DNA from: an uncultured Blautia sp.
GTDB taxonomy: Bacteria; Bacillota; Clostridia; Lachnospirales; Lachnospiraceae
Direction of reading: 5' to 3'
Assembly: GCA_902476765.1 (NCBI GenBank)
Contig: CABSEJ010000098.1
Span: forward strand, 1 to 12,278
Length of the DNA: 12,278 nt
The notes beneath the pieces are model-generated. The model searched no databases. It saw nothing but the letters and a program-made list of their open reading frames with translations, and had not been told where the DNA came from. How positions within the stretch are numbered: position 1 is the stretch's first letter; every line of letters starts with the position of its first letter. This document shows positions 1-7,185 of this stretch, one piece after another. Position numbers and translations under genes: made by a program.

Positions 1-112
1 CCAATACAGCTAAAGTCAGTCCGTCAAATACAATGGTCTTTGTTCTGCGGTTTAAATAGAATTTTCTTTTTCCTGCCACAAGAGGCTTCCTCTGCACTGC
101 TGTATTACTCAT
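1..112 (-). CDS. ABC transporter permease, DppC/NikC type (N-terminus only)
   Basis: This is the 5' end of a gene that leaves the window at base 1; about 37 codons are visible. The translation begins MSNTAVQRKPLVAGKRKFYL and then enters the start of a hydrophobic stretch (GLTLAVL). A basic, Arg/Lys-rich cytoplasmic tail before the first membrane helix is usual for DppC/OppC-type permeases. The start at 112 is preferred over an in-frame ATG at 118, because the AGGGAGGG ribosome binding site (121-128) lies about 8 bases from the former and only 2 from the latter. The first codons overlap the stop of the DppB-type permease at 105-107, so the two are probably translationally coupled. The assignment rests mainly on position after a binding protein and a B-type permease, because the diagnostic membrane domain is outside the window. 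Confidence 0.7.
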   Translation of the reverse strand, partial: MSNTAVQRKPLVAGKRKFYLNRRTKTIVFDGLTLAVL

Positions 113-1097
113 TTCCATATCCCTCCCTTATCTGCGGGTCTACAATCCCGTAAATAATATTGGCAAGCATGTTTCCCACAAAAACAAAGATTGCGCTGAA
201 CAAGGTAATTCCTAAAAGCAAAGGGACATCTGAATTCATACCTGCCGCAGAAGCGGCAGCTCCCAGGCCGGGATAAGAGAATACATTCTCCGCCAGTACA
301 GAACCCCCGAACAATTCGCTGAAGGAGCCGAACTGCATGGTTACCGCAGGCAGCAAAATATTCCGAAAGCCGTGACGCTTCATCACACTCCAGGCCGACT
401 CTCCTCTGGCTCTGGCAAACAGCACATAATCACTTTCCAGGACATCCACCAATTTCTCTCTGGTATGAAGGGCCACATTGGCAAAGGACAAAAAGCTCAG
501 CGTCAGGGCAGGAAGTACCAAATGATGGATTGTCTGCAATAGAGTCACCTCATCTGCAGGTACTCCCTGGGGAACACTCATGCCAAAGGGGAACCAGCCC
601 AGCATAACAGAAAAGACCATAAGAAATACAATTCCAATCCAGAAAGTGGGAATGGAACACATAACCAGACATATTTTCTTCAAAATCTTATCCGGCCATT
701 TTCCATTAAACACTCCCATAATGCAGCCTATGGCAAAGCCCAGCACACCGGAAAAGACCCATGCCGTCATCATAAGAGCCAGAGAGGTGCCAAACTTCTC
801 CACAATAATATCCAGTACCGGCCGCCGGTACAGCAGGGACACCCCAAAGTCTCCATGCAGTACAGAACCGGCCCAGGCAAAAAACCGCTCCACAGGCGGG
901 TCATTTAAACCCCAGTATTCTGCAATTTTGGCCCTCTGCTCTACACTGACATTAGGCACAGCCCCTACATACTGCTGTACCGGGTCCACCGGCGATAAAC
1001 TCACCAGAACAAAGCTGATGATGCTGACCGCAATCAGCAAAGTTATGATACGAAGCAGATACTTCCCTATGAATTTCAGATAATACTTATTCTTCAT
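105..1097 (-). CDS. ABC transporter permease, DppB/NikB/OppB type
   Basis: Inner-membrane subunit of a peptide/nickel-class ABC importer, 330 aa, a normal length for the family. The N-terminus (KFIGKYLLRIITLLIAVSII) is the family's first membrane helix, followed by an external loop with a GLNDPPVERF segment (about 63-72) and HGDFGVSLLYRRPV (81-94), both typical of DppB/NikB. Further hydrophobic segments lie at roughly 102-130, 142-166, 190-208, 250-275 and 292-318. The cytoplasmic EAA loop, which docks on the ATPase, is at about 217-250 (ESDYVLFARARG then RHGFRNILLP). The C-terminus has the usual ...IVDPQIR ending. GAGGAAGG lies just before the ATG, and the binding-protein gene ends 12 bases upstream. 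The substrate cannot be read from the permease. Confidence 0.93.
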   Translation of the reverse strand: MKNKYYLKFIGKYLLRIITLLIAVSIISFVLVSLSPVDPVQQYVGAVPNVSVEQRAKIAEYWGLNDPPVERFFAWAGSVLHGDFGVSLLYRRPVLDIIVEKFGTSLALMMTAWVFSGVLGFAIGCIMGVFNGKWPDKILKKICLVMCSIPTFWIGIVFLMVFSVMLGWFPFGMSVPQGVPADEVTLLQTIHHLVLPALTLSFLSFANVALHTREKLVDVLESDYVLFARARGESAWSVMKRHGFRNILLPAVTMQFGSFSELFGGSVLAENVFSYPGLGAAASAAGMNSDVPLLLGITLFSAIFVFVGNMLANIIYGIVDPQIREGYGNE

Positions 1098-1109
1098 AAA
1101 CCTTCCTCA

Positions 1110-2780
1110 TTATTCCCAGGTCCATTCTGCCAGATTTGCAATTAACGGCCATGCCTGTCCATGAGCGTGGATTCTCTGGTTTCCGATATTCAAACCGTCT
1201 TTTACAAAATACAGATGCGTCATGTTCACATAGAAGGCCCAGGGGGCTTCTCCTCTCATGGAAGTACCTGTCTCTCCATCCCACTGTGCTTTCTGCCACC
1301 ACTCATAAGAGTCTTCAATAGTAAGAGAATTCATTGCCTTATCCAGATATTTGTCTGTCTTCTCACTGGTATAAAATTCCGGATTGTAAAAGTCTGTTTT
1401 GCCCGCATTGCTGCTGTGATAAAGCATATAGGAAGTCATAGGACTGTCAGAGCCCCAGCCCATAATCATAGGCTCAGAGAACATTCTTTTAATGGTATCA
1501 TCTGCGCTGACACCTTCTACTGTAATATCAAATCCCATGTTTTCCTTGGCCTGGTTTGCCACAGACATAGCTACTGCCTGACGCATGGAATCTCCTGCAA
1601 AATACATGAGATTAAAGGCAAGCTTCTCTCCATTCTTTTCACGGATTCCATCTCCGTCTGTATCGGTCCAGCCTGATTCTTCCAATAATTCTATGGCATA
1701 ATCAACATCTGTCTCAATGACATCTTCTTCATTCCACCATGGCATACCGTCGCACTCTGAATAAGCCGGAGCTGCATATCCGTTCAGGGCTTCTGAAATA
1801 ATCTGTTCCCTGTCAATCCCATAGCAGAGAGCCTTTCTTACATTCACATCACAGGTAATATTATTCCCGATTTTGTATCCGTCTTCTGTCACTTTGCCCT
1901 GGTCTGGAACTGTAGGAAGGGTAATACCACGGTTATCCACAGATTCCACTTCCTCCACATGCATCCCGTCGATTTCTGTATTGGCCAGAGTTGCGGAAGT
2001 AAGGGAAATATCCACCTCTCCTGACTGAGCAGCCACCAGCCTTACGTCTTCTTCAGTCTGGATTAAGACCACTGCCCGCTTAATCTCAGGCTGTTCTCCA
2101 TAATAGTCCTCATTTGCTTCCAGAATAAACTGCTGGCCTTTGTCCCACTGTACCATTTTATAGGGACCGGAACCAATAATCTGGTCTGCTTCCAATCCAA
2201 ACTGGTCGCTGTATGCATTCTCCGGTACGATTCCCATCTGGGCCACTGTATAGATGAAAGTCACACAGGGCTTAGACAGCTTAAACTCTACCGTAGTATC
2301 GTCAAGAGCTGTACAGCTCTCCAGCATAGTTAAATCCATGTAGGTAGCCTTTTCTTTTGTGGTATTGAAGGTAAAAGTCACATCTGAAGCCCTGAGAGCT
2401 TCTCCGTTGGTAAACTTTACATCATCCCGGATTTTAAAAGTCCAGGTTAAAGCATCTTCGCTTACCTTATATTCTGTAGCCAGGTCATTCTCTAACTGGT
2501 CATCGCCGTTTACTTTCACAAGTGTAGAGTATATGGGAGAACCTGTATACCCGAAACCGGTGCATGGGTCGAAGGAATCTCCCTCACTGGTAAATCCGAT
2601 GGTTACTTCCGAGGTATTATTCTCATTTTCCATGCTGCTTTCCTGCTGTTTCGAACCACTCTTTTCTTGCCCTTCCCCTTGTACAGAAACGGTTCCAGAA
2701 TCCCCTTTCCCCTTACATCCGGTAAGAAAAACTATGGCCGTACAGAGCAGCACGGCTATAACTTTCACCCTTTTTTTCAT
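1110..2780 (-). CDS. ABC transporter substrate-binding lipoprotein, SBP_bac_5 family
   Basis: Extracellular ligand-binding component of the left-hand importer, 556 aa. A lipoprotein signal peptide is clear: MKKR, a hydrophobic core, and the lipobox LTGC with Cys22 as the lipidated residue, followed by a Gly/Ser/Glu/Asn-rich linker to about residue 58. The mature protein has family 5 (DppA/OppA/NikA) hallmarks: LVKVNGDDQLENDLATEYKV, then LTWTFKIRDDVKFTNGE (about 113-129), IGSGPYKMVQW with a DYYG motif near 200-225, NVRKALCYGIDREQ near 315-328, and GWTDTDGDGIREKNG near 370-385. The C-terminus carries an unusual IHAHGQAWPL stretch. Its two histidines are possible metal ligands, but that is speculation. 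GGGAGGAAAATGG precedes the ATG, and a promoter lies just upstream, so this is the first gene of its operon. The ligand is unassigned: peptide, nickel chelate or another small molecule. Confidence 0.92.
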   Translation of the reverse strand: MKKRVKVIAVLLCTAIVFLTGCKGKGDSGTVSVQGEGQEKSGSKQQESSMENENNTSEVTIGFTSEGDSFDPCTGFGYTGSPIYSTLVKVNGDDQLENDLATEYKVSEDALTWTFKIRDDVKFTNGEALRASDVTFTFNTTKEKATYMDLTMLESCTALDDTTVEFKLSKPCVTFIYTVAQMGIVPENAYSDQFGLEADQIIGSGPYKMVQWDKGQQFILEANEDYYGEQPEIKRAVVLIQTEEDVRLVAAQSGEVDISLTSATLANTEIDGMHVEEVESVDNRGITLPTVPDQGKVTEDGYKIGNNITCDVNVRKALCYGIDREQIISEALNGYAAPAYSECDGMPWWNEEDVIETDVDYAIELLEESGWTDTDGDGIREKNGEKLAFNLMYFAGDSMRQAVAMSVANQAKENMGFDITVEGVSADDTIKRMFSEPMIMGWGSDSPMTSYMLYHSSNAGKTDFYNPEFYTSEKTDKYLDKAMNSLTIEDSYEWWQKAQWDGETGTSMRGEAPWAFYVNMTHLYFVKDGLNIGNQRIHAHGQAWPLIANLAEWTWE

Positions 2781-2814
2781 CCATTTTCCTCCCGTAAGTT
2801 TGTTGTTTTTACAT

Positions 2815-2844
2815 ATTATAACGGACGAAAAAAGCCCATGTAAG
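2815..2844 (-). promoter_or_regulatory. Sigma-A type promoter of the left-hand transporter operon
   Basis: On the minus strand a perfect TATAAT (2820 down to 2815) is preceded after 18 bases by CTTACA (2844-2839), a four-of-six match to TTGACA. Transcription would start near 2808, giving a leader of about 28 bases that contains the GGGAGG ribosome binding site. The -10 box is strong and the -35 box moderate. Upstream, GGGGAT (2853-2858) and ATCCCC (2888-2893) form a spaced inverted repeat that could be a regulator site, but it is short. Confidence 0.6.
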
Positions 2845-2971
2845 CCACATAGGGGGATATATTTTTACTTTATTGCAGGAACAAAAAATCCCCTTTCATT
2901 ACCTTACTTTTTTCACCATTTTACTCCCCTCTAGTCCGTCCCTATCCCCATCCCCCCGATATACTAAAGAA

Positions 2972-3124
2972 AGCCCCGGACTGCGGCTGAGTGGCTGGGC
3001 AAGCTTGCTTGCTCAGTTACTCAGACATAGGACGGGCAAGACGGTATGAGCACGGGGGATGCCTTCTGGCAGACCGGAAAGTGCGATTACATGCAAAAAC
3101 GCACCCTTCTACAGGTGCGTTTTT
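2972..3124 (+). ncRNA. Candidate plus-strand small RNA with a CUUG-capped hairpin
   Basis: The core is an inverted repeat, 2987-3003 with 3008-3024, closed by the four-base loop CTTG. Read as plus-strand RNA all 17 positions pair, three as G-U wobbles (2993/3018, 2994/3017, 2998/3013). Read from the minus strand the same three positions are A-C mismatches. The loop context G(CUUG)C is a known stable RNA tetraloop. A TATACT box sits at 2960-2965, which would start an RNA near 2972, just before the outer strand CCGGACTGC. The RNA would end at the bidirectional terminator at 3095-3124. No convincing -35 element was found, so expression is unproven. The alternative is a non-transcribed palindromic repeat of the REP kind. 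Confidence 0.28.
3095..3124 (-). terminator. Rho-independent terminator of the six-gene operon (bidirectional)
   Basis: ACGCACC (3099-3105) pairs with GGTGCGT (3114-3120) around an 8-base loop, and flanking A and T runs extend the stem to 3095-3124. On the minus strand the hairpin is followed by a run of five T, 17 bases after the ATPase stop at 3141. The A/T flanks make it symmetric, so it could also terminate a plus-strand transcript. Confidence 0.85.
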
Positions 3125-3140
3125 ATAAATATATTTCTTT

Positions 3141-3896
3141 CTAAAAAACCGAATCTATCAATATTCTTGTATATTCTTCTCTTGGATTTTTTATGATTTC
3201 ATCCGGGATTCCTTCCTCCACAATGCGGCCTTCATACATGACCAGAACCCTGTGGCACATTGCCTGCACCAGGGCTAAATCATGGCATATCAAGAGAAGG
3301 GAAAGTCCCATTTCCCTCTGCAATTTCTTTAAAAGCTCCACAATCTGGGCCTGGACTGTCACGTCAAGAGCGCTGGTTGCCTCGTCACAGATAATCAGCT
3401 CCGGCTCTATGGCCAGAGCCCTGGCTATAGCTGCTCTTTGGCATTGTCCGCCGCTGACTTCATGAGGATAGCGTCCGGCTATTTCAGGGGGCAGCTCCGT
3501 CATTTCCAGAAGACTGTACATACGCTTTTTCGCCTCTGTTTTCCCCAATCCCCGGTTTCTCATACTTTCCATAATCCCATCTCCCAAAGTACGTCTGGGG
3601 TCAAAGGAATCCTGTGGAGACTGAAAAACCATCTGGACTTTTGCATAAAATTCTTTCAGTTCTCTCCCTTTCATGGAAAGGATTTCCCTGCCATCCAGAA
3701 GGATACTTCCCTCATCCGGTTCCAATAGTCTGGTGAGGATTTTTGCGGCAGTGCTTTTTCCGCAGCCGCTTTCTCCTACCAATCCCAGACATTCTCCCTT
3801 TTCCAGAAAAAAGCTAAGGTTATCCACCGCAGGAAAGGGCTTTTTTTCCTTATAAAACACTTTTTTCAGATTTTTCACTTCCAAAATCTTATCCAT
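3141..3896 (-). CDS. ABC transporter ATP-binding protein, DppF/NikE type
   Basis: One of two ATPases that energise the importer of this operon, 251 aa. All nucleotide-binding motifs are present: Walker A GESGCGKST (41-49), Q-loop Gln92 in VFQSPQDSFDPR, signature VSGGQCQR (147-154), Walker B LIICDEA (167-173) and switch His205. SFDPRRT after the Q-loop is typical of the OppF/DppF/NikE branch. It ends soon after the ABC core and lacks the long oligopeptide-type C-terminal extension of OppF proteins, so in size it resembles NikE. The start is placed at 3896 (MDKILEVKNL) because GAGGTTGAGAGA precedes it and the protein then starts at the normal family position. An in-frame extension to 3989 would overlap the upstream gene and adds no family-like sequence. 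The gap to the upstream stop is 4 bases. Confidence 0.92.
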   Translation of the reverse strand: MDKILEVKNLKKVFYKEKKPFPAVDNLSFFLEKGECLGLVGESGCGKSTAAKILTRLLEPDEGSILLDGREILSMKGRELKEFYAKVQMVFQSPQDSFDPRRTLGDGIMESMRNRGLGKTEAKKRMYSLLEMTELPPEIAGRYPHEVSGGQCQRAAIARALAIEPELIICDEATSALDVTVQAQIVELLKKLQREMGLSLLLICHDLALVQAMCHRVLVMYEGRIVEEGIPDEIIKNPREEYTRILIDSVF

Positions 3897-3900
3897 TCTC

Positions 3901-4689
3901 TCAACCTCTGTGAATCCGCAAAACAGCCCCCAGTAATTTCTTTGTATACGCTTCCCGGGGGTGATAGATAACCTGCTCCTTAGGTCCATACTCCACCAGT
4001 CTGCCCTGGTGCATCACGGCAATCTTATCCGCCATATATTCTACCACTCCCATATTATGGGTTACTATGGCAATCCCTGTACCATAACCATCTCTCAGTT
4101 TCATCATCTCTCTCACCACCTGAGCCTGTACCGTAACATCTAGTGCGCTGGTAGGCTCATCTGCCAATAAAAGGGCAGGCTTTAGTATCATGGCCATCAT
4201 AATCCCCACCCGCTGGTTCATTCCTCCGGAAAGTTCAAAGGGATAGCTCTTTAATATTCTCTCTCCATCCTGCAGCTTCATCTTGTCAAAAAGCTCCAGA
4301 GCCCGCTCCCTGACTTGGCTGCGGCTGGCTTTCTCATGTTCCGAAACACTTTCATATACCTGGTCCTCAATGGTCCTTATAGGGCAGAGAGAGGCTTCCG
4401 TATTCTGAAAAATCATTCCCATTTCTGGCCCTCTGAGAGTTCGCCAGGCCTCCTGACCTGCCTCCAGTAAATTTTTCCCTTTGTAATAAATCTCTCCTCC
4501 GGTCACTGCTCCGGCTTTCCCTAAAAGGCCCATAGCCGAACGGACTAAGGTACTTTTTCCGCTGCCGGATTCCCCTACAATTCCAAGAATTTCTCCTGCT
4601 TCCATCTGTATAGACACATCCTGAACCACTGCCTGTCCGTTGTAACAGATTTCCACATGCCGCATATCAAGTAATGGCTGTTTCATCAT
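3901..4689 (-). CDS. ABC transporter ATP-binding protein, DppD/NikD type
   Basis: Second ATPase of the importer, 262 aa. Motifs in order are Walker A GESGSGKST (39-47), Q-loop Gln95 in MIFQNTEASLCPIRT, signature LSGGMNQR (153-160), Walker B LLLADEP (173-179) with the DEPTSALDVTVQAQ continuation, and switch His211 in VTHNMGVVEYMAD. The GGMNQR signature and the LCPIRTI segment are typical of the OppD/DppD/NikD branch. The protein stops after the NPREAYTKKLL-like ending, so it is short like NikD rather than full OppD length. The start is a double ATG (4689 and 4686) after AAGGGAAGGG; the second ATG is equally plausible. It lies 23 bases after the binding-protein stop and 4 bases before the partner ATPase. 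Confidence 0.92.
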   Translation of the reverse strand: MMKQPLLDMRHVEICYNGQAVVQDVSIQMEAGEILGIVGESGSGKSTLVRSAMGLLGKAGAVTGGEIYYKGKNLLEAGQEAWRTLRGPEMGMIFQNTEASLCPIRTIEDQVYESVSEHEKASRSQVRERALELFDKMKLQDGERILKSYPFELSGGMNQRVGIMMAMILKPALLLADEPTSALDVTVQAQVVREMMKLRDGYGTGIAIVTHNMGVVEYMADKIAVMHQGRLVEYGPKEQVIYHPREAYTKKLLGAVLRIHRG

Positions 4690-4712
4690 ACCCTTCCCTT
4701 TATCTATCCTGT

Positions 4713-6275
4713 TTATTGAAAATCCAAATCTGCAGTAATCTCATAATAATCCGAGGGATGGGCCTCAAATCCCACCACATTATTTTTCATGACAAAGGAC
4801 ATTTTTAAATGAGAGGCAAAAACAAATCCGCAGTCATCTAAAAGAATCTGCTGCATCTGCACGGCCAATTCACTTCTTTTCTCAGTGTCATATTCCTGGT
4901 GAAGCTGTTTTTCTAATTGTTCCAGCTCCTCATTATAATATTTCCCTCTGTTTTTCGCTGAATCCTTCAGGCAGTGGGTAGTAAAAAAATATTCCGGGTC
5001 CCCGGTAGGCGCCGTTACAAAGGCGCTGGCAAAAATATCCCAGTTCCCCTGTTCCAGGAAATTCTGAGTATTCTCTGTATTATTTACTTCCACCTTGATG
5101 CCAATGTCCTTTAAGGTTGCCTGCACAGATTCTGCAAGAAGGGGAAGCTCCTGGCGGCCCGGATAAGTCAACCAGCGAATGGTCAAATCCTCTCCGTTTT
5201 TATCTACATAACCATTTCCGTCTGTATCCTCCCAGCCGGCTTCTGCCAACAGCTTTTTCCCTTCTTCAGGATTATACTCCGGTGCATTTACGGTCTGGTT
5301 TCCAAAGGAAAAATTAGAGGGAAATACCCCAACCGCCGGGGTTCCGTTTCCGCTCAGAAGATTATTGGTAAAGCCATCCTTGTCTATGCCCATAGCAATG
5401 GCCTTTCTTACGTTAGTTTCCCGGAGGGCAGGGGTATCATAGTTCATCTGGGCAAAAAACACTCTGGAGGTATCCGCTGAACTGACTTTATAAGTCTCAG
5501 TATCCTGGAAAAGGCTGAGACTGGCATAGGGCAGTCCCTGCGCAGCGTCAATCTCCCCTGACTGCATGGCCATGGTCAGCGTATCCCCGTCTACAATCTC
5601 CTTTACATTGACCTTATCCATCTTCACCTCTTTGCCCCAGTAGTCCGGATTTTTCTCTAACTGTATTTCCGTGTCTGACACATAAGTAGCGATGAAAGGC
5701 CCTGTACCGGCCACATTTTTGTCCTCTGTCACTCCAAAGTCCATATCAATAATAGCACCGTAAGGGTCGCTTAAATAATTCAAAAGCGCAGGCACCTTCT
5801 CCTCTGATTGGATGGTAACACTCTGGCCTTCTGCCCTGATTTCTTTAATTTTTAAATCTCCCGGAGCTCTGTCATGTACGGCAATCAAATGTTCCAGACA
5901 CTCCTTTACCGCCTGTCCGTCAAGGCTTCTGCCGCTGGAAAAGGTGATATTGTCCTTTAAGGTAATCTTTACCGTATAGTCGTCCATCTGCTCATAGCCC
6001 TCGGCCAGCCATGGCTCTAACTCCATGTTTTCATTAAACCGGAACAGGGTTTCTCCTACTCCGTAGCGCACTGCAGACCACCCGGAATAATCCTCATGGG
6101 GATTCAGTCCTGTATTCCCCATCTCTACTCCATAGGCAGTGGTTCCGTAGTTAAAAGTCTTGTTTTCTGCATTGCCCTGTGAGGAAGAATTGTTCTCAGA
6201 AGAACCTCCGCATCCTGCGAAAATAGAAGCACACATTGTCACGCTTAACAGTCCTGCAATTGCTTTTCTACCCAT
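4713..6275 (-). CDS. ABC transporter substrate-binding lipoprotein, SBP_bac_5 (NikA-like)
   Basis: Ligand-binding lipoprotein of the six-gene operon, 520 aa from the chosen start. The signal peptide is MGRKAIAGLLSVTMCASIFA with the lipobox FAGC and lipidation at Cys22, followed by a Ser/Asn-rich linker. Family 5 landmarks include ETLFRFNENMELEPWLAEGYE, VKITLKDNITFSSGRSLDG, GTGPFIATYVSDTEIQLEKN with DYWG, VRKAIAMGIDKDGF, GWEDTDGNGYVDKNGEDLTI, TYPGRQELPLLAESVQATLK, and a C-terminal GFEAHPSDYYEI. The TYPGR...ELPLLAE and HPSDYYEI segments look closer to the NikA/CntA-like side than to classical OppA; that is recognition from memory, not a computed result. The start at 6275 follows AAAGGAG at good spacing. 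An in-frame extension to 6317 would overlap the upstream permease and put a charged stretch before the signal peptide. The ligand is unassigned. Confidence 0.92.
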   Translation of the reverse strand: MGRKAIAGLLSVTMCASIFAGCGGSSENNSSSQGNAENKTFNYGTTAYGVEMGNTGLNPHEDYSGWSAVRYGVGETLFRFNENMELEPWLAEGYEQMDDYTVKITLKDNITFSSGRSLDGQAVKECLEHLIAVHDRAPGDLKIKEIRAEGQSVTIQSEEKVPALLNYLSDPYGAIIDMDFGVTEDKNVAGTGPFIATYVSDTEIQLEKNPDYWGKEVKMDKVNVKEIVDGDTLTMAMQSGEIDAAQGLPYASLSLFQDTETYKVSSADTSRVFFAQMNYDTPALRETNVRKAIAMGIDKDGFTNNLLSGNGTPAVGVFPSNFSFGNQTVNAPEYNPEEGKKLLAEAGWEDTDGNGYVDKNGEDLTIRWLTYPGRQELPLLAESVQATLKDIGIKVEVNNTENTQNFLEQGNWDIFASAFVTAPTGDPEYFFTTHCLKDSAKNRGKYYNEELEQLEKQLHQEYDTEKRSELAVQMQQILLDDCGFVFASHLKMSFVMKNNVVGFEAHPSDYYEITADLDFQ

Positions 6276-6309
6276 TCTTTTTTCTCCTTTTGTTCTCTTT
6301 CCGTAACCA

Positions 6310-7185
6310 CTAATCACTCTCTATAGTTTCCTTTCCTCTGTTCCTGGGGTCCAGAAGGTCTCTCACCGTATCCCCCAATAGGTTAAACAGCATAACCGTA
6401 ATAAAAATGGCACAGCCCGGAGCCAGGATTACCCAGGGGCAGGTCTGCAGCATACTTCTGCCATTGCTCATCATAGAGCCCCATTCTGCAATAGGCGGCA
6501 GCGCTCCCAGCCCCAAAAAAGACAGACCGGCAATTTCCATCATCATGGTTCCTATATCCAGTACCGCCGTCACCACTATGGGCCCTGCTATATTAGGAAG
6601 AATATGTCTTCCAATCATTTTTATTCTGCCCGTCCCCGCCAGCTTTGCTGCAGCTATAAAGGCAGAGTCCTTTATTGTCATAACCTGGCTTCTGGCAATC
6701 CTGGCATATTTTGGCCAGGAAATACAGGCCAGGGCTACCACTGCATTCATAACGCCCCCTCCCATGACGCCTGCCACTGCAATGGCAAAAACCATACCCG
6801 GAAAAGCCAGAAACACATCGGAAATACGCATAAGAATAGCGTCTGTTTTCCTCCCTGTGTATCCGCAGATAATACCTGCCAAAGTTCCTGTCACCGTAAT
6901 TATCACCACAAGAAGCAGTGCAGAATAAATAGTGGTCTGGGAGCCCATGATAACCCTGGACAGCATATCCCTTCCATAGCGGTCTGTTCCCAGCACATGA
7001 GCTGCGCTGGGCGGCTGCAGAGCCTGGTTTAAATCCTGAGCATAGGGGTCGTAAGGAGTAAGATAAGGAGCCAATGCAGAAACCGTCAGCAATGCTATCA
7101 CCAGCACAGACAAAACCACAAACTTTATTTTTGTATAATCCTTTACCAGCTTCTGCTCTGTCAACTTTTGCTTATTACCTGTCAT
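6310..7185 (-). CDS. ABC transporter permease, DppC/NikC type
   Basis: Second membrane subunit of the importer, 291 aa. It has a cytoplasmic tail of about 20 residues and a first membrane helix (about 22-40). The OppC-family segment HVLGTDRYGRDMLSRVIMG (63-81) follows. Further hydrophobic segments lie at about 88-110, 125-155, 200-225 and 250-275. The EAA-type cytoplasmic loop is near 172-200 (DSAFIAAAKLAGTGRIKMIG). The family signature near the end, LSFLGLGALPPIAEWGSMMS (221-240), is complete. The start overlaps the NikB-type permease stop as ATGA (7182-7185), which indicates translational coupling, and GGGAGGTGGG lies just before it. The next gene follows after about 34 bases. Confidence 0.94.
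   Translation of the reverse strand: MTGNKQKLTEQKLVKDYTKIKFVVLSVLVIALLTVSALAPYLTPYDPYAQDLNQALQPPSAAHVLGTDRYGRDMLSRVIMGSQTTIYSALLLVVIITVTGTLAGIICGYTGRKTDAILMRISDVFLAFPGMVFAIAVAGVMGGGVMNAVVALACISWPKYARIARSQVMTIKDSAFIAAAKLAGTGRIKMIGRHILPNIAGPIVVTAVLDIGTMMMEIAGLSFLGLGALPPIAEWGSMMSNGRSMLQTCPWVILAPGCAIFITVMLFNLLGDTVRDLLDPRNRGKETIESD

Larger units (their letters stand above)
2781..3140. other. Intergenic region between the two transporter operons
   Basis: These 360 bases hold no supportable protein gene. From right to left (minus-strand transcription order) they contain the terminator of the six-gene operon (3095-3124), a dense block of complementary segments with one long hairpin (2934-3077), a pyrimidine-rich stretch (about 2885-2956) and the promoter of the left operon (2815-2844). 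In the structured block, CCGGACTGC (2976-2984) can pair with GCAGACCGG (3069-3077) with one mismatch, enclosing the long hairpin. ATCCCCC (2950-2956) can pair with GGGGGAT (3054-3060), and CCGTCCCTAT (2936-2945) with ATAGGACGG (3027-3035) if one C bulges. These last two cross other pairings, so not all can form at once. Confidence 0.6.

Noticed and set aside
580..1083. Long plus-strand open frames opposite the transporter genes, for example here
   Set aside because: They lie antisense to well-supported family genes, have no ribosome binding sites and encode no recognisable protein.
2853..2893. Inverted repeat GGGGAT/ATCCCC as a firm operator of the left operon
   Set aside because: Only six bases per arm with a 29-base gap in a C/T-rich region; chance is a sufficient explanation.
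3897..3989. N-terminal extension of the DppF/NikE-type ATPase
   Set aside because: The extra 31 residues overlap the end of the upstream ATPase, match no family sequence, and a good ribosome binding site directly precedes the ATG at 3896.
4713..6275. Assigning nickel or a staphylopine-like metallophore as the ligand
   Set aside because: The binding protein has NikA/CntA-like flavour, but no metallophore biosynthesis genes (nicotianamine synthase-like or opine dehydrogenase) are in the window, so the ligand is left open.
6276..6317. N-terminal extension of the NikA-like binding protein
   Set aside because: It would put a charged stretch before a complete lipoprotein signal peptide and overlap the upstream permease; AAAGGAG correctly precedes the ATG at 6275.
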